7,711 nucleotides of DNA from Deltaproteobacteria bacterium (lineage in GTDB: Bacteria; JAUYMQ01), in the NCBI GenBank assembly GCA_030698575.1, contig JAUYMQ010000472.1, forward strand, positions 1 to 7,711, written 5' to 3'. Made by a program: the position numbers and the translations under genes. The notes under the pieces are model-generated. The model did no database searches, had not been told where the DNA came from, and worked only from the letters and a program-made list of their open reading frames with translations. Positions within the stretch are counted from its first letter, which is position 1; each line of letters opens with the position of its first letter. Shown here piece by piece: positions 1-7,711 of this stretch.

Positions 1-1
1 G

Positions 2-493
2 CTCTACCGGGCGATGAAGGCCCGCGGGAAGACGGTCGACGAAGTCATGCGGATTTGCATCGAGGCGGCGGATGACTTCTTCGCCGGGTTTCCGCCGGCA
101 GTTCTTCGTCTCGCCGGAAAGCTGGCCGACGGCCGGCTCGCGCGGAATGCGATGAAGAACCAGGCCGACCGATCGAAGGCCCGGCGGCATCCCGAAGACT
201 TTGTCTATGAGGTTCGTGAAGGGGGCGGTGACGACCTGGTCCTCGAGTTCACGGAGTGCGCGGTGAACAAGCTCTACGAGGCGCAGCAAGTGGAAGAGCT
301 GAAGCCTTTCTGCAATTTCTTCGACGTCGTTTACAGCCGGCGGATGGGGCTTGGCCTCGACGCCCACGAGACCATCGGACAGGGCTGCAACGTCTGCCGC
401 CTTCGGTACAAGCGCGGGCGCGAGACGCGCGTTCCCGAGCGGCTCGTGTCGCTCCTTCCGCCCGTGCAGGGCGATGGGAAAGGAAGCGCATGA
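2..493 (+). CDS. ATC hydrolase-family protein (L-2-amino-thiazoline-4-carboxylate hydrolase-like), 5' end outside window
   Basis: The reading frame is open from base 2 to the TGA at 491-493, so the gene very probably starts before the window; the internal ATG at base 14 is only the first Met visible. Numbering from that Met, the C-terminal half carries the cysteine pattern I associate with the ATC-hydrolase family: Cys82 (FTEC), Cys100 and Asp104 (PFCNFFD), then a Gly-rich turn and Cys125/Cys128 followed by alternating Arg (GCNVCRLRYKRG, 124-135). Named members open the thiazoline ring of L-2-amino-thiazoline-4-carboxylate on the way to cysteine, but most members are uncharacterised, so the substrate here is not known. 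There is no signal peptide or membrane segment in the visible part, so a cytoplasmic protein is likely. The stop overlaps the next start (ATGA), indicating translational coupling with the FMN reductase gene. Family call is fairly secure; the reaction is not. Confidence 0.7.
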   Translation, partial: LYRAMKARGKTVDEVMRICIEAADDFFAGFPPAVLRLAGKLADGRLARNAMKNQADRSKARRHPEDFVYEVREGGGDDLVLEFTECAVNKLYEAQQVEELKPFCNFFDVVYSRRMGLGLDAHETIGQGCNVCRLRYKRGRETRVPERLVSLLPPVQGDGKGSA

Positions 494-918
494 ACGCCAA
501 ACCGAAAGTCCTTGCGTTCGCGGGCAGCACCCGCGGCGATTCGTTCAACAAAAAACTCGTGCGCATCGCTGCCCGGGGCGCCGAGAAGGCCGGAGCGACT
601 TGCACGGTGATCGATCTTCGAGATTTCCCGATGCCGATCTACGATGGGGATCTCGAGGCCGCCGAGGGACTCCCGAAGCACGCGAAGCGTCTGAGAGATC
701 TGCTCATCTCCCCGGGCGGGCTGGGCGGGCTCCGCGGCCTTGTTCACCTGAGGGCGATCCTGGGTAACATCGGTTGCCTGGTCGTTCCCGATCAGTTCGC
801 CCTGCGGGGCGCCCACAAGGCTTTCGATGAATCGGGCGAGCTGGCCGACCCGAAGCAGGCGGCCCAGGCTGAGCAGATCGGCGCTGTCGTGGCGGAAATG
901 GCCGGCAAACTCGGGTAA
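490..918 (+). CDS. NADPH-dependent FMN reductase family protein, apparently missing about 45 central residues
   Basis: The start is the ATG at 490, which overlaps the upstream stop and has a Shine-Dalgarno AGGA at 481-484 five bases away. The 142-residue product begins with a flavodoxin-like beta strand and the FMN phosphate-binding loop GSTRGDSFN (residues 12-20), then IDLRDFPMPIYDGDLEAAEGLP (41-62), and ends with the conserved SPGGLGGLRGLVHLRAILGNIG block (74-95) and the VPDQ and AFDESG segments. All are typical of small NAD(P)H:FMN/quinone reductases related to ChrR and ArsH. These proteins normally have about 185-190 residues and, between the LRDLL helix and SPGxLGG, contain GLLIASPEYN plus the NAIDWxSR helix. 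Here LRDLLI (68-73) runs straight into SPGGLGG at base 709. The deletion is in frame and the two ends are intact, so this is either a shortened, probably flavin-binding-deficient protein, a decayed gene, or an assembly collapse. Family call is strong; activity is doubtful. Confidence 0.8.
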   Translation: MNAKPKVLAFAGSTRGDSFNKKLVRIAARGAEKAGATCTVIDLRDFPMPIYDGDLEAAEGLPKHAKRLRDLLISPGGLGGLRGLVHLRAILGNIGCLVVPDQFALRGAHKAFDESGELADPKQAAQAEQIGAVVAEMAGKLG

Positions 919-950
919 GCGGAGGACGTTCCCCAGGCGACGCAGGACAG

Positions 951-979
951 TTGCGAGCGGGTCCTAAAACAAATAGATT
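951..979 (+). promoter_or_regulatory. Putative sigma-70-type promoter of the acidic lipoprotein gene
   Basis: TTGCGA (951-956) and TAGATT (974-979) are separated by exactly 17 bases; each matches the consensus hexamer at four of six positions. The local AT-rich patch (CTAAAACAAATAGATTA) stands out in GC-rich surroundings. Transcription would begin near 986, giving a leader of about 55 bases before the ATG at 1043. The rest of the 919-1042 gap shows nothing else recognisable. Prediction by eye only. Confidence 0.4.
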
Positions 980-1032
980 ACCCGCGCAATCGAGTGGTAC
1001 CCTGCGGTGTAGGCCAGGTTGACCTTCGTGAA

Positions 1033-1042
1033 AGGAGGGATC
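1033..1042 (+). promoter_or_regulatory. Ribosome binding site deciding the lipoprotein start
   Basis: A perfect AGGAGG (1033-1038) lies four bases before the ATG at 1043. It fixes that ATG as the start, in preference to an in-frame TTG at 1019 that would place the Shine-Dalgarno inside the coding region and spoil the signal peptide. Confidence 0.75.
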
Positions 1043-1294
1043 ATGAAGTTTCTAAAACTGTTTGGGGTGTTGATGCTGGGGTTGACACTTCTCGCGCCGA
1101 TCTCCTGCGGCGGTGGTGACGACAAGGGCGCCTTCGAGCAGGCCGGCGAGCAGCTCGATGAGGCGGTTCAGGACGCAACGGAGGCGGCCCAGGATGCCGC
1201 CGAGGGCGCGACGGACGCGGCGGATGAGGCGATGGATAACGCGCAGGAAGCCGTCGATGAAGCCCAGGAAGACATGGACGACGCCACAGAGTAG
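1043..1294 (+). CDS. Small, highly acidic alanine-rich coiled-coil lipoprotein (hypothetical)
   Basis: The 83-residue product starts with a lysine-containing n-region and a hydrophobic stretch (residues 6-20), followed by SCGGG with Cys22 as the probable lipidated residue. The lipobox (PIS before Cys) is weaker than the usual LAG/LSA type. After Cys22 the mature chain has 22 Asp/Glu but a single Lys (K28) and no Arg, with Phe31 the only aromatic. From about residue 41 to 74, Ala recurs every three to four positions, as in an alanine-type coiled coil. No enzymatic motif is present. A cell-envelope role similar in style to Lpp-like helical lipoproteins (spacer, periplasmic polyanion, stress or desiccation protein) is possible, but this is inference. 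It has its own putative promoter, a strong ribosome binding site and a hairpin 30 bases after the stop, so it looks monocistronic and well expressed. No gene family recognised. Confidence 0.75.
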   Translation: MKFLKLFGVLMLGLTLLAPISCGGGDDKGAFEQAGEQLDEAVQDATEAAQDAAEGATDAADEAMDNAQEAVDEAQEDMDDATE

Positions 1295-1324
1295 ACGATG
1301 CTTATCAGATGACGCCTCTGGCAG

Positions 1325-1356
1325 ACGACGGCCTGGCCTCCGCGCCAGGCCGTCGT
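1325..1356 (+). terminator. Strong hairpin, likely terminator after the lipoprotein gene
   Basis: Perfect 12-bp inverted repeat: ACGACGGCCTGG (1325-1336) pairs with CCAGGCCGTCGT (1345-1356) across an 8-base loop. It starts 30 bases after the lipoprotein stop and ends 36 bases before the next gene. There is no real T-run afterwards (TGCTCC), so it may act with Rho or as an mRNA 3' stabilising stem. The remainder of 1295-1392 shows nothing else. Confidence 0.6.
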
Positions 1357-1392
1357 TGCTCCGGCCCCGACTTCCCGCCGCGCACGTGACAC

Positions 1393-2523
1393 ATGGCACC
1401 CCACATGTTCTTGTTGACTCCTCTGCCAACGACCCTTTCAAGCCGAAGACGCGCTCTCTTCAGGATTCTGGTGGCCCTCCTGTCGACTTGCCTGACGCTT
1501 CTCATCATCGAGGGAGCGCTCAGGGTGCGTCATGGCGGTCTCACGAGTGCTCCTCCCGGGCACTACGCGGGCATGGCGCTCGAGATTCTCCGCTCGAGCT
1601 ACCCGGCGACTTACGATCCGCTTCTCGGTTACAAGCCCGAACCCGGCGCGGCAGGGCGTGAGAACCCCTGGAAGACCACCGTCACGATCACGGAGGACGG
1701 CTTCCGGAGCAACGGCCGCGGCACCCCGCCGACAGGCGGACCTCCAGTCGTTGCCGTGGGAGACTCCTTCACATTCGGGGATGAGGTGAGCGACGGCGAG
1801 ACCTGGCCGGCTTACCTCGAGCAGGCGCTCGGGCGGCCGGTCCTAAACGCAGGCGTGTTCGGCTACGGGCTCGATCAGGCGGTCCTGCGCGCGGAGGCGA
1901 TCGTCGAAACGACCCGACCGGCGATCCTCATCGTCAGTATCACGCCCGACGACATCGCTCGCTGCGAGTACTCCTACCGCTTTGCCTGGAAGCCTTACTT
2001 CGATCTCGCAGGCGGCGATCTGGTGTTGCGGAACATCCCGGTGCCGGTCCCGGGCACACCGGCGGGCGGCGACAGGCTGTTCCCGACCCTGCTTCGGCGG
2101 AGCCACCTGGTGAGCATGGTCGTGCGGGAGCTGGATCCGGACCGCTGGGCGATTCCGGAATCGATCCGCGTTCACGACGACGGGCTGGAGGTGTCGAAAC
2201 GCCTGCTCGACCGGATCGCCGGGTTTGGGCGCGAGCGCGGCGTGCGGGTCGTGTTCATGGCGCAGTGGGCGCCGGGGCCGGACTACCGCAAGGCGCGCGC
2301 GCTGGTTGCGCACGCCCGGGAGGCGGGCATCGAGGCCCTCGATCTGGAGCGGCCCCTCAATCGCATGCTGCCGCCAAATCTTGACGAGGTGGCCCGTTGG
2401 GGCCGTTTGTTCAACGTGGACGAGGAGGGCGGGCGACTCCGAATCGGGCACAAGAATCCGCAAGGCAACAAGGCGGTCGCGGAGATCCTCGCGGAGCACC
2501 TGGGGGCGCCGACCAACCGATAA
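1393..2523 (+). CDS. Membrane-anchored SGNH/GDSL-hydrolase-like protein
   Basis: The 376-residue protein has an N-terminal RRR followed by one hydrophobic helix (about residues 21-40), which predicts a membrane anchor with the body outside the cytoplasm. The SGNH block I motif is clear: VVAVGDSFTFGDEVSDGETWP (119-139) with Ser125 as the expected nucleophile. NAGVFGYG (152-159) fits the block II glycine and LIVSITPDDIAR (179-190) occupies block III, although the usual Asn is replaced (PDD instead of ND). At the C-terminus, RIGHKNPQGNKAVAEILAEHL (350-370) matches block V with His353, but the Asp normally three residues before that His is Arg350. Related proteins include GDSL esterases and enzymes that deacetylate or acylate cell-surface polysaccharides; the substrate cannot be read from the sequence. 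No Shine-Dalgarno is visible before the ATG at 1393; the in-frame ATG at 1405 is an alternative. The gene follows a terminator and appears to be a separate unit. Confidence 0.75.
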   Translation: MAPHMFLLTPLPTTLSSRRRALFRILVALLSTCLTLLIIEGALRVRHGGLTSAPPGHYAGMALEILRSSYPATYDPLLGYKPEPGAAGRENPWKTTVTITEDGFRSNGRGTPPTGGPPVVAVGDSFTFGDEVSDGETWPAYLEQALGRPVLNAGVFGYGLDQAVLRAEAIVETTRPAILIVSITPDDIARCEYSYRFAWKPYFDLAGGDLVLRNIPVPVPGTPAGGDRLFPTLLRRSHLVSMVVRELDPDRWAIPESIRVHDDGLEVSKRLLDRIAGFGRERGVRVVFMAQWAPGPDYRKARALVAHAREAGIEALDLERPLNRMLPPNLDEVARWGRLFNVDEEGGRLRIGHKNPQGNKAVAEILAEHLGAPTNR

Positions 2524-2540
2524 GTGCGGACCCGGAAGCG

Positions 2541-2593
2541 ATAAGTCAATAAGTCACGCCTGACCCCATTCCCCAGACCCCATTCCCCATTCC
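2541..2593. repeat. Two adjacent short tandem repeats in an intergenic spacer
   Basis: ATAAGTCA occurs twice head-to-tail (2541-2548 and 2549-2556), with a further partial ATAAGT at the stop codon of the upstream gene (2520-2525). A few bases on, GACCCCATTCCCCA occurs twice without a gap (2562-2575 and 2576-2589), followed by a partial CATTCC (2588-2593). On the minus strand the second block reads as GGGGTC-containing units, reminiscent of dispersed intergenic repeats in environmental genomes that are mobilised by Y1 (RAYT) transposases. No transposase is present, so that link is an inference. The rest of 2524-2677 holds only the ribosome binding site of the next gene. Confidence 0.6.
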
Positions 2594-2677
2594 GGCGCCT
2601 GGTTCCAATCTTCGGGCATCGGTGCGATGATGGTGCGGACAACGGCTGAAGTCTTCCACCCTGGAGGGTAAAACCCG

Positions 2678-3133
2678 GTGAAAAGAAACACCTTGTCATT
2701 CGTCGTCGTTCTGTTCGCATTCGCAGTATTGCTTGCCCCGGGGCGGAGCTGGGGGGAGAGCACGCCCTGGGATCAGTCGGGGGTGACGGTTGTGGCGACC
2801 TCGTTCGTCGAGGCCGTGAAAAAGGTCGAAGCCGAGCTGGAGGCGGACACAGAAGGCGCCGACGTGGTGGCCACTCGGAAACGACTCGCTCTCATCGGCG
2901 ACGTGAAACGCCTGCGTGAGGCTGCTGGCGCGCTCGCCGCCGATCTAGAGAATGGGCAGGGCTACGAGGAGACCCTGCCGCGCTACAAGACCCTGCAGGA
3001 GATTCGCGAGACCGCGGCACGCCAGGGGCGGATGATCCTGGATCCGGAGTCACCGAGCGCGAGCATCGTTGCCGCCCGTAAGCTTCTCGTCGAGCTTTCG
3101 GCCTACTACCACGACGAGCCGAAATTTCCCTGA
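2678..3133 (+). CDS. Secreted/periplasmic hypothetical protein, 151 aa
   Basis: The start is a GTG at 2678, preceded by GGAGGG at 2663-2668 with a 9-base spacer. The N-terminus MKRN followed by a hydrophobic core (residues 6-21) and PGRSWG-ES (21-28) forms a good Sec signal peptide, with cleavage likely after Gly26. The mature protein is about 125 residues and mostly helical: SFVEAVKKVEAELEAD (42-57), a basic amphipathic helix RKRLALIGDVKRLREAAGAL (67-86), and a C-terminal helix IVAARKLLVELSAYYHDEP (130-148). It has no cysteines and no metal or catalytic motif that I recognise. I do not recognise the family. The stop is 9 bases before the Rieske oxygenase start and no terminator intervenes, so the two may be co-transcribed, but a periplasmic helical protein has no obvious role beside a cytoplasmic oxygenase. 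Confidence 0.75.
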   Translation: MKRNTLSFVVVLFAFAVLLAPGRSWGESTPWDQSGVTVVATSFVEAVKKVEAELEADTEGADVVATRKRLALIGDVKRLREAAGALAADLENGQGYEETLPRYKTLQEIRETAARQGRMILDPESPSASIVAARKLLVELSAYYHDEPKFP

Positions 3134-3142
3134 GCCCCCGCC

Positions 3143-4312
3143 ATGAAGCATCCACCTCACATTGCCTTGCTCCAGCGGATCCTCGGCTACATCGAGACGA
3201 AGACGTTCGAGATGGAGGAGCGGGAAAGCGCCGTCCCGGTGGCGCGCTACACTGACGAGGCCTGTCATCGGGGCGAGGTTGAATCGCTCTTCAGGCGCCA
3301 CCCGATTGCAATCGCGCATGCGGGACAGATCCCCGAGCCGGGAGGCTGCCTCGCACACGATCTCCTCGGGGTCCCGCTGTTTCTGGTGCGCGACGAGGGG
3401 GGCACGCTCAGGGCCTTCCTGAACGTCTGCCGCCACCGGGGGAACCGCCTCGTCGATACAGCGGCCGACGGCAAGGCCTGCCGCATGAAGTCGCTCGTCT
3501 GCCGCTATCACAACTGGACCTACGCGCTCGACGGCGCCCTCCGGCATGTTCCCCTGCAGGAAGAAGCTTTCCCCAATCTCGATCGCGCCGCGCGCGGCCT
3601 GGTGGCGCTGCCGGTTGAAGTGCGGCACGGGCTCGTCTGGGTCGTGCCCGATCCGCGGGGAACGATCGACCTCGACGCGCATCTGGCCGGCATCGGGGTT
3701 GATCTCGATGTCTTCGGGATGAACGAGCAGGTCTTCTACCAGCAGCGCGCCACGCGCGTGCGCACGAACTGGAAGCTCATCATCGACGGCTTCCTCGAGG
3801 GCTATCACATCCGGCGGCTTCATAGCGCCACCGTCGCGCCCTTTTTCACCGACGGTCTGGCGGCGGGTGATCGGGTGGGGCGCAACCTCCGCTTCGCCGT
3901 CGCAAGACGGGAGATCGCCGAGATCATCGGCCAGCCGGAGGACACCTGGGACGATCGCCGGCACGTCTCCTTCGCCTACTTCCTCTTTCCGAACACCATC
4001 ATGGTATTCCACCCCGACTACACGAGTCACCTGGGGATGTTCCCCCAGGGCACCGACGAGACGGTCTTCGTCCACACGATGGTCATTCCATGCGCGCCGC
4101 GCACCGAGGAGGAAGACCGGCACTGGCAGCGCTCTTTCGAGCTGATCGAGGGGGGCGTCTTTCAGAAAGAGGATCTACGGACGGCCGAGGCCATCCAGGC
4201 AGGTCTTCGCTCGGGTGCGAACGAGGCGCTCACGCTCGGGCGGGTCGAATATCCCATCCGCTGGTTCCACGCGATTCTCGACGAGGCGATGGGCGAGGCC
4301 GATCGGGAGTAA
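3143..4312 (+). CDS. Rieske non-haem iron aromatic ring-hydroxylating oxygenase, alpha subunit
   Basis: The 389-residue protein has the two-domain layout of ring-hydroxylating oxygenase alpha subunits. The Rieske [2Fe-2S] ligands are Cys96 and His98 (NVCRHRGN) and Cys120 and His123 (VCRYHNWTYALDG). The catalytic domain has NWKLIIDGFLEGYHIRRLH (209-227), with Asp215 as the expected electron-transfer bridge residue and His222/His227 as mononuclear iron ligands. Asp344 (FQKEDLRT) is the likely third ligand, before the typical EAIQAGL helix. Members hydroxylate or demethylate aromatic, sterol or quaternary-amine substrates; this one belongs to the large uncharacterised group and its substrate cannot be assigned. 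No ferredoxin, reductase or beta subunit is encoded in the window, so electrons must come from elsewhere. The start at 3143 gives the N-terminal helix usual in this group but has no visible Shine-Dalgarno, consistent with coupling to the gene ending 9 bases upstream. No clear terminator separates its end from the convergent gene 18 bases away. Confidence 0.93.
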   Translation: MKHPPHIALLQRILGYIETKTFEMEERESAVPVARYTDEACHRGEVESLFRRHPIAIAHAGQIPEPGGCLAHDLLGVPLFLVRDEGGTLRAFLNVCRHRGNRLVDTAADGKACRMKSLVCRYHNWTYALDGALRHVPLQEEAFPNLDRAARGLVALPVEVRHGLVWVVPDPRGTIDLDAHLAGIGVDLDVFGMNEQVFYQQRATRVRTNWKLIIDGFLEGYHIRRLHSATVAPFFTDGLAAGDRVGRNLRFAVARREIAEIIGQPEDTWDDRRHVSFAYFLFPNTIMVFHPDYTSHLGMFPQGTDETVFVHTMVIPCAPRTEEEDRHWQRSFELIEGGVFQKEDLRTAEAIQAGLRSGANEALTLGRVEYPIRWFHAILDEAMGEADRE

Positions 4313-4330
4313 GACGGGGGTGCGGAACGC

Positions 4331-5530
4331 TCAGGCGCGATTGTCCGGGCGGTCGACTTCCAGGGAGAGGAGGGCGGGATTTTCGCTCTTCACGCCCGCA
4401 AGGCCGTACTGCTTCGGGCCGATATACTTCATGTTGCAACAGCCGCTGCACCCGGCGTAGATGCGGTCGCGCTTGATGTCGCGCCGGAATTGCCGGAATC
4501 CCTCACCGTTCCAGATGTCGGGCACCATCTGCTCCCGCGAGTTTCCCGTGCGGAAATAGGGGCAGATGGTGTAACGCCCTTCGGCTGTCATCCCCATTCT
4601 CGCCCAGGCGCCTTCGCAGGTGTACTCCTTGGTGGTCAGCGCGCGGTCGTCGGTATAGTGCCGGACGAACTCGTCGATGGGGAGGTTCGCGGGCGTCGTG
4701 CGGATCTGCAGGCCCAGCTTCTTCTCGAGTTCGTAACACTTGATGAGCTGCTTCCGAAGAAACGCGGGATCGACGCCCTCGGGCCTCGCCTGCGGAATCT
4801 CGATGTTGCTCGTCTCGGGATTGCTGATGAGCGTCGCGGAATGTCCGACGAGGTCGTGCTCGGCCATGAAGTTCACGAGATCGACGCCCAGGTCCTTCGC
4901 CAGGTACATGAAGTCAACCATCTCGTGAACCGTGTCGCGGGTGACGCACAGCTTGAGGTTGAACTTGGGGAAGGTCTTCCGGGCCTCGCGGCGCAGGAGC
5001 ACCATCTGTCGCACAGCCTCGACGGTCTTCTTCCAGCTGCCGGGCCGCTGAACCACCTCGTCGTGGCGCTTCTCGTCACCCTCCATGCTCACGCCGACGA
5101 GCACGAGACCGTTTTGCCAGAAGCGGCGCGGCGCCAGGTCGATATAGAGCTGCGCGATCTTCTCGTCGATCAGCACGCCGTTCGTGATGATGTGGGTGCG
5201 GTGGTCGCGGCTGGCGTATCGGATGATCTCGGGGAAATCCTTGCGGACGAGAGTCTCGCCGCCCGAAAAGGTGATCAGCCGCCGGCTGGGAAAGCTGTCG
5301 ATGACCTTCTTGATCTCTTCGGTCGTGAAGCTCTGGACGGGGCCGACGGTCTCGACTTTCCCTTCGATGATGTCAAGGTACTGGCAGAACTTGCAGCGCA
5401 GGTTGCAGTGGTAGGTAACCTCGAGGAACATGTGAACGGGGGCAAATGCCCACCCGCTCCTGAACAGGGCCTTGGGGACGGCGCCATTGAGCCAGACGAT
5501 GCGCTCGAACAGTTTGCTCAGATGGAACAT
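4331..5530 (-). CDS. Radical SAM protein with SPASM-like C-terminal cysteine cluster
   Basis: The 399-residue protein has the radical SAM signature CNLRCKFC (Cys42, Cys46, Cys49), binding the [4Fe-4S] cluster that cleaves S-adenosylmethionine. It is followed by the SAM-contacting SGGE (89-92), ITNGVLID (115-122) and GVSMEG (146-151) strands of the partial TIM barrel. The C-terminus has further cysteines, CEGAW (Cys305), CPYFRTGN (Cys323) and CSGCC (Cys361, 364, 365), arranged like a SPASM or twitch domain that holds auxiliary iron-sulphur clusters. Such enzymes modify peptides (RiPP and sactipeptide maturases), activate sulfatases or build cofactors. No precursor peptide or sulfatase is evident here, so the substrate is unknown. 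The start ATG (complement of 5528-5530) has GGGAG about 9 bases upstream and an extended -10 promoter further up. The gene is divergent from leuA and convergent with the Rieske gene, so it appears to be transcribed alone. Confidence 0.9.
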   Translation of the reverse strand: MFHLSKLFERIVWLNGAVPKALFRSGWAFAPVHMFLEVTYHCNLRCKFCQYLDIIEGKVETVGPVQSFTTEEIKKVIDSFPSRRLITFSGGETLVRKDFPEIIRYASRDHRTHIITNGVLIDEKIAQLYIDLAPRRFWQNGLVLVGVSMEGDEKRHDEVVQRPGSWKKTVEAVRQMVLLRREARKTFPKFNLKLCVTRDTVHEMVDFMYLAKDLGVDLVNFMAEHDLVGHSATLISNPETSNIEIPQARPEGVDPAFLRKQLIKCYELEKKLGLQIRTTPANLPIDEFVRHYTDDRALTTKEYTCEGAWARMGMTAEGRYTICPYFRTGNSREQMVPDIWNGEGFRQFRRDIKRDRIYAGCSGCCNMKYIGPKQYGLAGVKSENPALLSLEVDRPDNRA

Positions 5531-5583
5531 GCCGCGACTCTCCCAGCCCTTCCAGGCTCATTCCAGCCCCCCGGCTCCAGGGG

Positions 5584-5594
5584 ATTTTATATCA
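5584..5594 (-). promoter_or_regulatory. Extended -10 promoter of the radical SAM gene
   Basis: On the minus strand the sequence reads TGaTATAAAAT, an extended -10 element (TG one base before TATAAA) in otherwise GC-rich DNA. No good -35 lies 17 bases upstream, which is tolerated by extended -10 promoters. Transcription would start near 5579, about 50 bases before the ATG at 5530. Confidence 0.5.
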
Positions 5595-5662
5595 GATTTG
5601 CAAGCCGCGGGACAGGGGCCTCCCGAGGGCGGGCGCCGCCCCGAGGCATGTTTCCGGCCGGG

Positions 5663-5694
5663 TGACAATTTTTGTCATCGACGGTGGCGCCACC
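5663..5694. promoter_or_regulatory. Two adjacent palindromes upstream of the leuA promoter
   Basis: TGACAA-TTT-TTGTCA (5663-5677) is a perfect inverted repeat with a 3-base centre. Five bases on, GGTGGCGCCACC (5683-5694) is a perfect 12-base palindrome. They end 29 bases before the -35 of the leuA promoter and lie about 70-110 bases upstream of the radical SAM -10, a position suited to a regulator acting on one or both divergent promoters. Which protein would bind is not known. Confidence 0.45.
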
Positions 5695-5723
5695 TTTTAC
5701 CTTCGGCGCGATGGTTCTTCGCC

Positions 5724-5752
5724 TTGACAGCGCCGGATGGCTCTGATAGACA
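5724..5752 (+). promoter_or_regulatory. Strong promoter of the leu leader and leuA
   Basis: A perfect -35 TTGACA (5724-5729) is followed after 17 bases by TAGACA (5747-5752), preceded by the extended -10 dinucleotide TG (5744-5745). The TGaTAGAC form of the -10 is the same style as the divergent promoter in this window. Transcription should start around 5759-5762, at or just before the leader-peptide ATG. Confidence 0.75.
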
Positions 5753-5761
5753 ATCAGGACG

Positions 5762-7661
<1,900 letters not shown>

Positions 7662-7711
7662 CCCCTTCGGACCCCGGCCTATCACCATCCCGGGGGAGAT
7701 GTTAAAGCTGG

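Noticed and set aside
3050-4123. Minus-strand ORF (357 codons) opposite the Rieske gene
   Set aside because: It is a shadow of the oxygenase reading frame; no domain seen and it overlaps two convincing genes.
4490-5665. Long + strand ORF (391 codons) opposite the radical SAM gene
   Set aside because: It is the antisense shadow of the radical SAM gene, has no recognisable motif, and results from high GC on the third codon position.
5683-5698. GGTGGCGCCACC followed by TTTT as an intrinsic terminator
   Set aside because: There is no + strand gene upstream that it could end, and folding leaves only a 4-bp stem; an operator-like palindrome is more plausible.
7692-7711. Start of a next gene (GGGGGAG followed by ATG at 7699)
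   Set aside because: The Shine-Dalgarno-like run touches the ATG with no spacer and only four codons are visible, so a start cannot be supported; bases 7662-7711 show nothing else firm.

Overview
The window is GC-rich, densely packed bacterial chromosome. Promoters of the form TTGACA plus an extended TGaTAGACA, a type-2 (actinobacterial-like) LeuA, an orphan Rieske oxygenase and an ATC-hydrolase family protein suggest a soil or environmental lineage of the former Deltaproteobacteria (Myxococcota, Desulfobacterota or Binatota-like). This placement is an inference and only moderately secure.

Layout. Bases 2-918 hold two overlapping + genes: the 3' part of an ATC-hydrolase family gene and an NADPH-dependent FMN reductase that seems to lack about 45 internal residues, including the flavin-binding SPEYN segment. 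Bases 1043-1294 encode a tiny, very acidic, alanine-rich coiled-coil lipoprotein, with its own putative promoter upstream and a strong hairpin downstream. Bases 1393-2523 encode a membrane-anchored SGNH/GDSL-like protein. A short repeat-rich spacer follows (tandem ATAAGTCA and tandem GACCCCATTCCCCA). Bases 2678-4312 hold a small secreted protein of unknown function and a Rieske non-haem iron oxygenase alpha subunit 9 bases later. Convergent to these, on the minus strand (4331-5530), is a radical SAM protein with a SPASM-like cysteine-rich C-terminus.

The most interesting part is the divergent region 5531-5984 between the radical SAM gene and leuA. It contains an extended -10 promoter for the radical SAM gene, two palindromes, a strong leftover-to-consensus promoter (TTGACA, 17-base spacer, TGaTAGACA) and an unannotated 24-codon Leu-rich leader ORF (7 Leu, containing [11 protein letters not shown]). 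Downstream of the leader are mutually exclusive hairpins: an antiterminator of about 21 bp and a terminator of 15+4 bp that share the segment 5861-5879. This is the architecture of a ribosome-dependent leucine attenuator controlling the 2-isopropylmalate synthase gene leuA (5985-7661). The leader start lies so close to the predicted transcription start that the leader may be translated from a nearly leaderless mRNA.

How the genes work together: leuA catalyses the committed step of leucine synthesis, and the leader would couple its transcription to charged tRNA-Leu supply, on top of allosteric feedback through the LeuA C-terminal domain. The remaining genes look like separate units (a redox/hydrolase pair, envelope proteins, an oxygenase) with no evident shared pathway.
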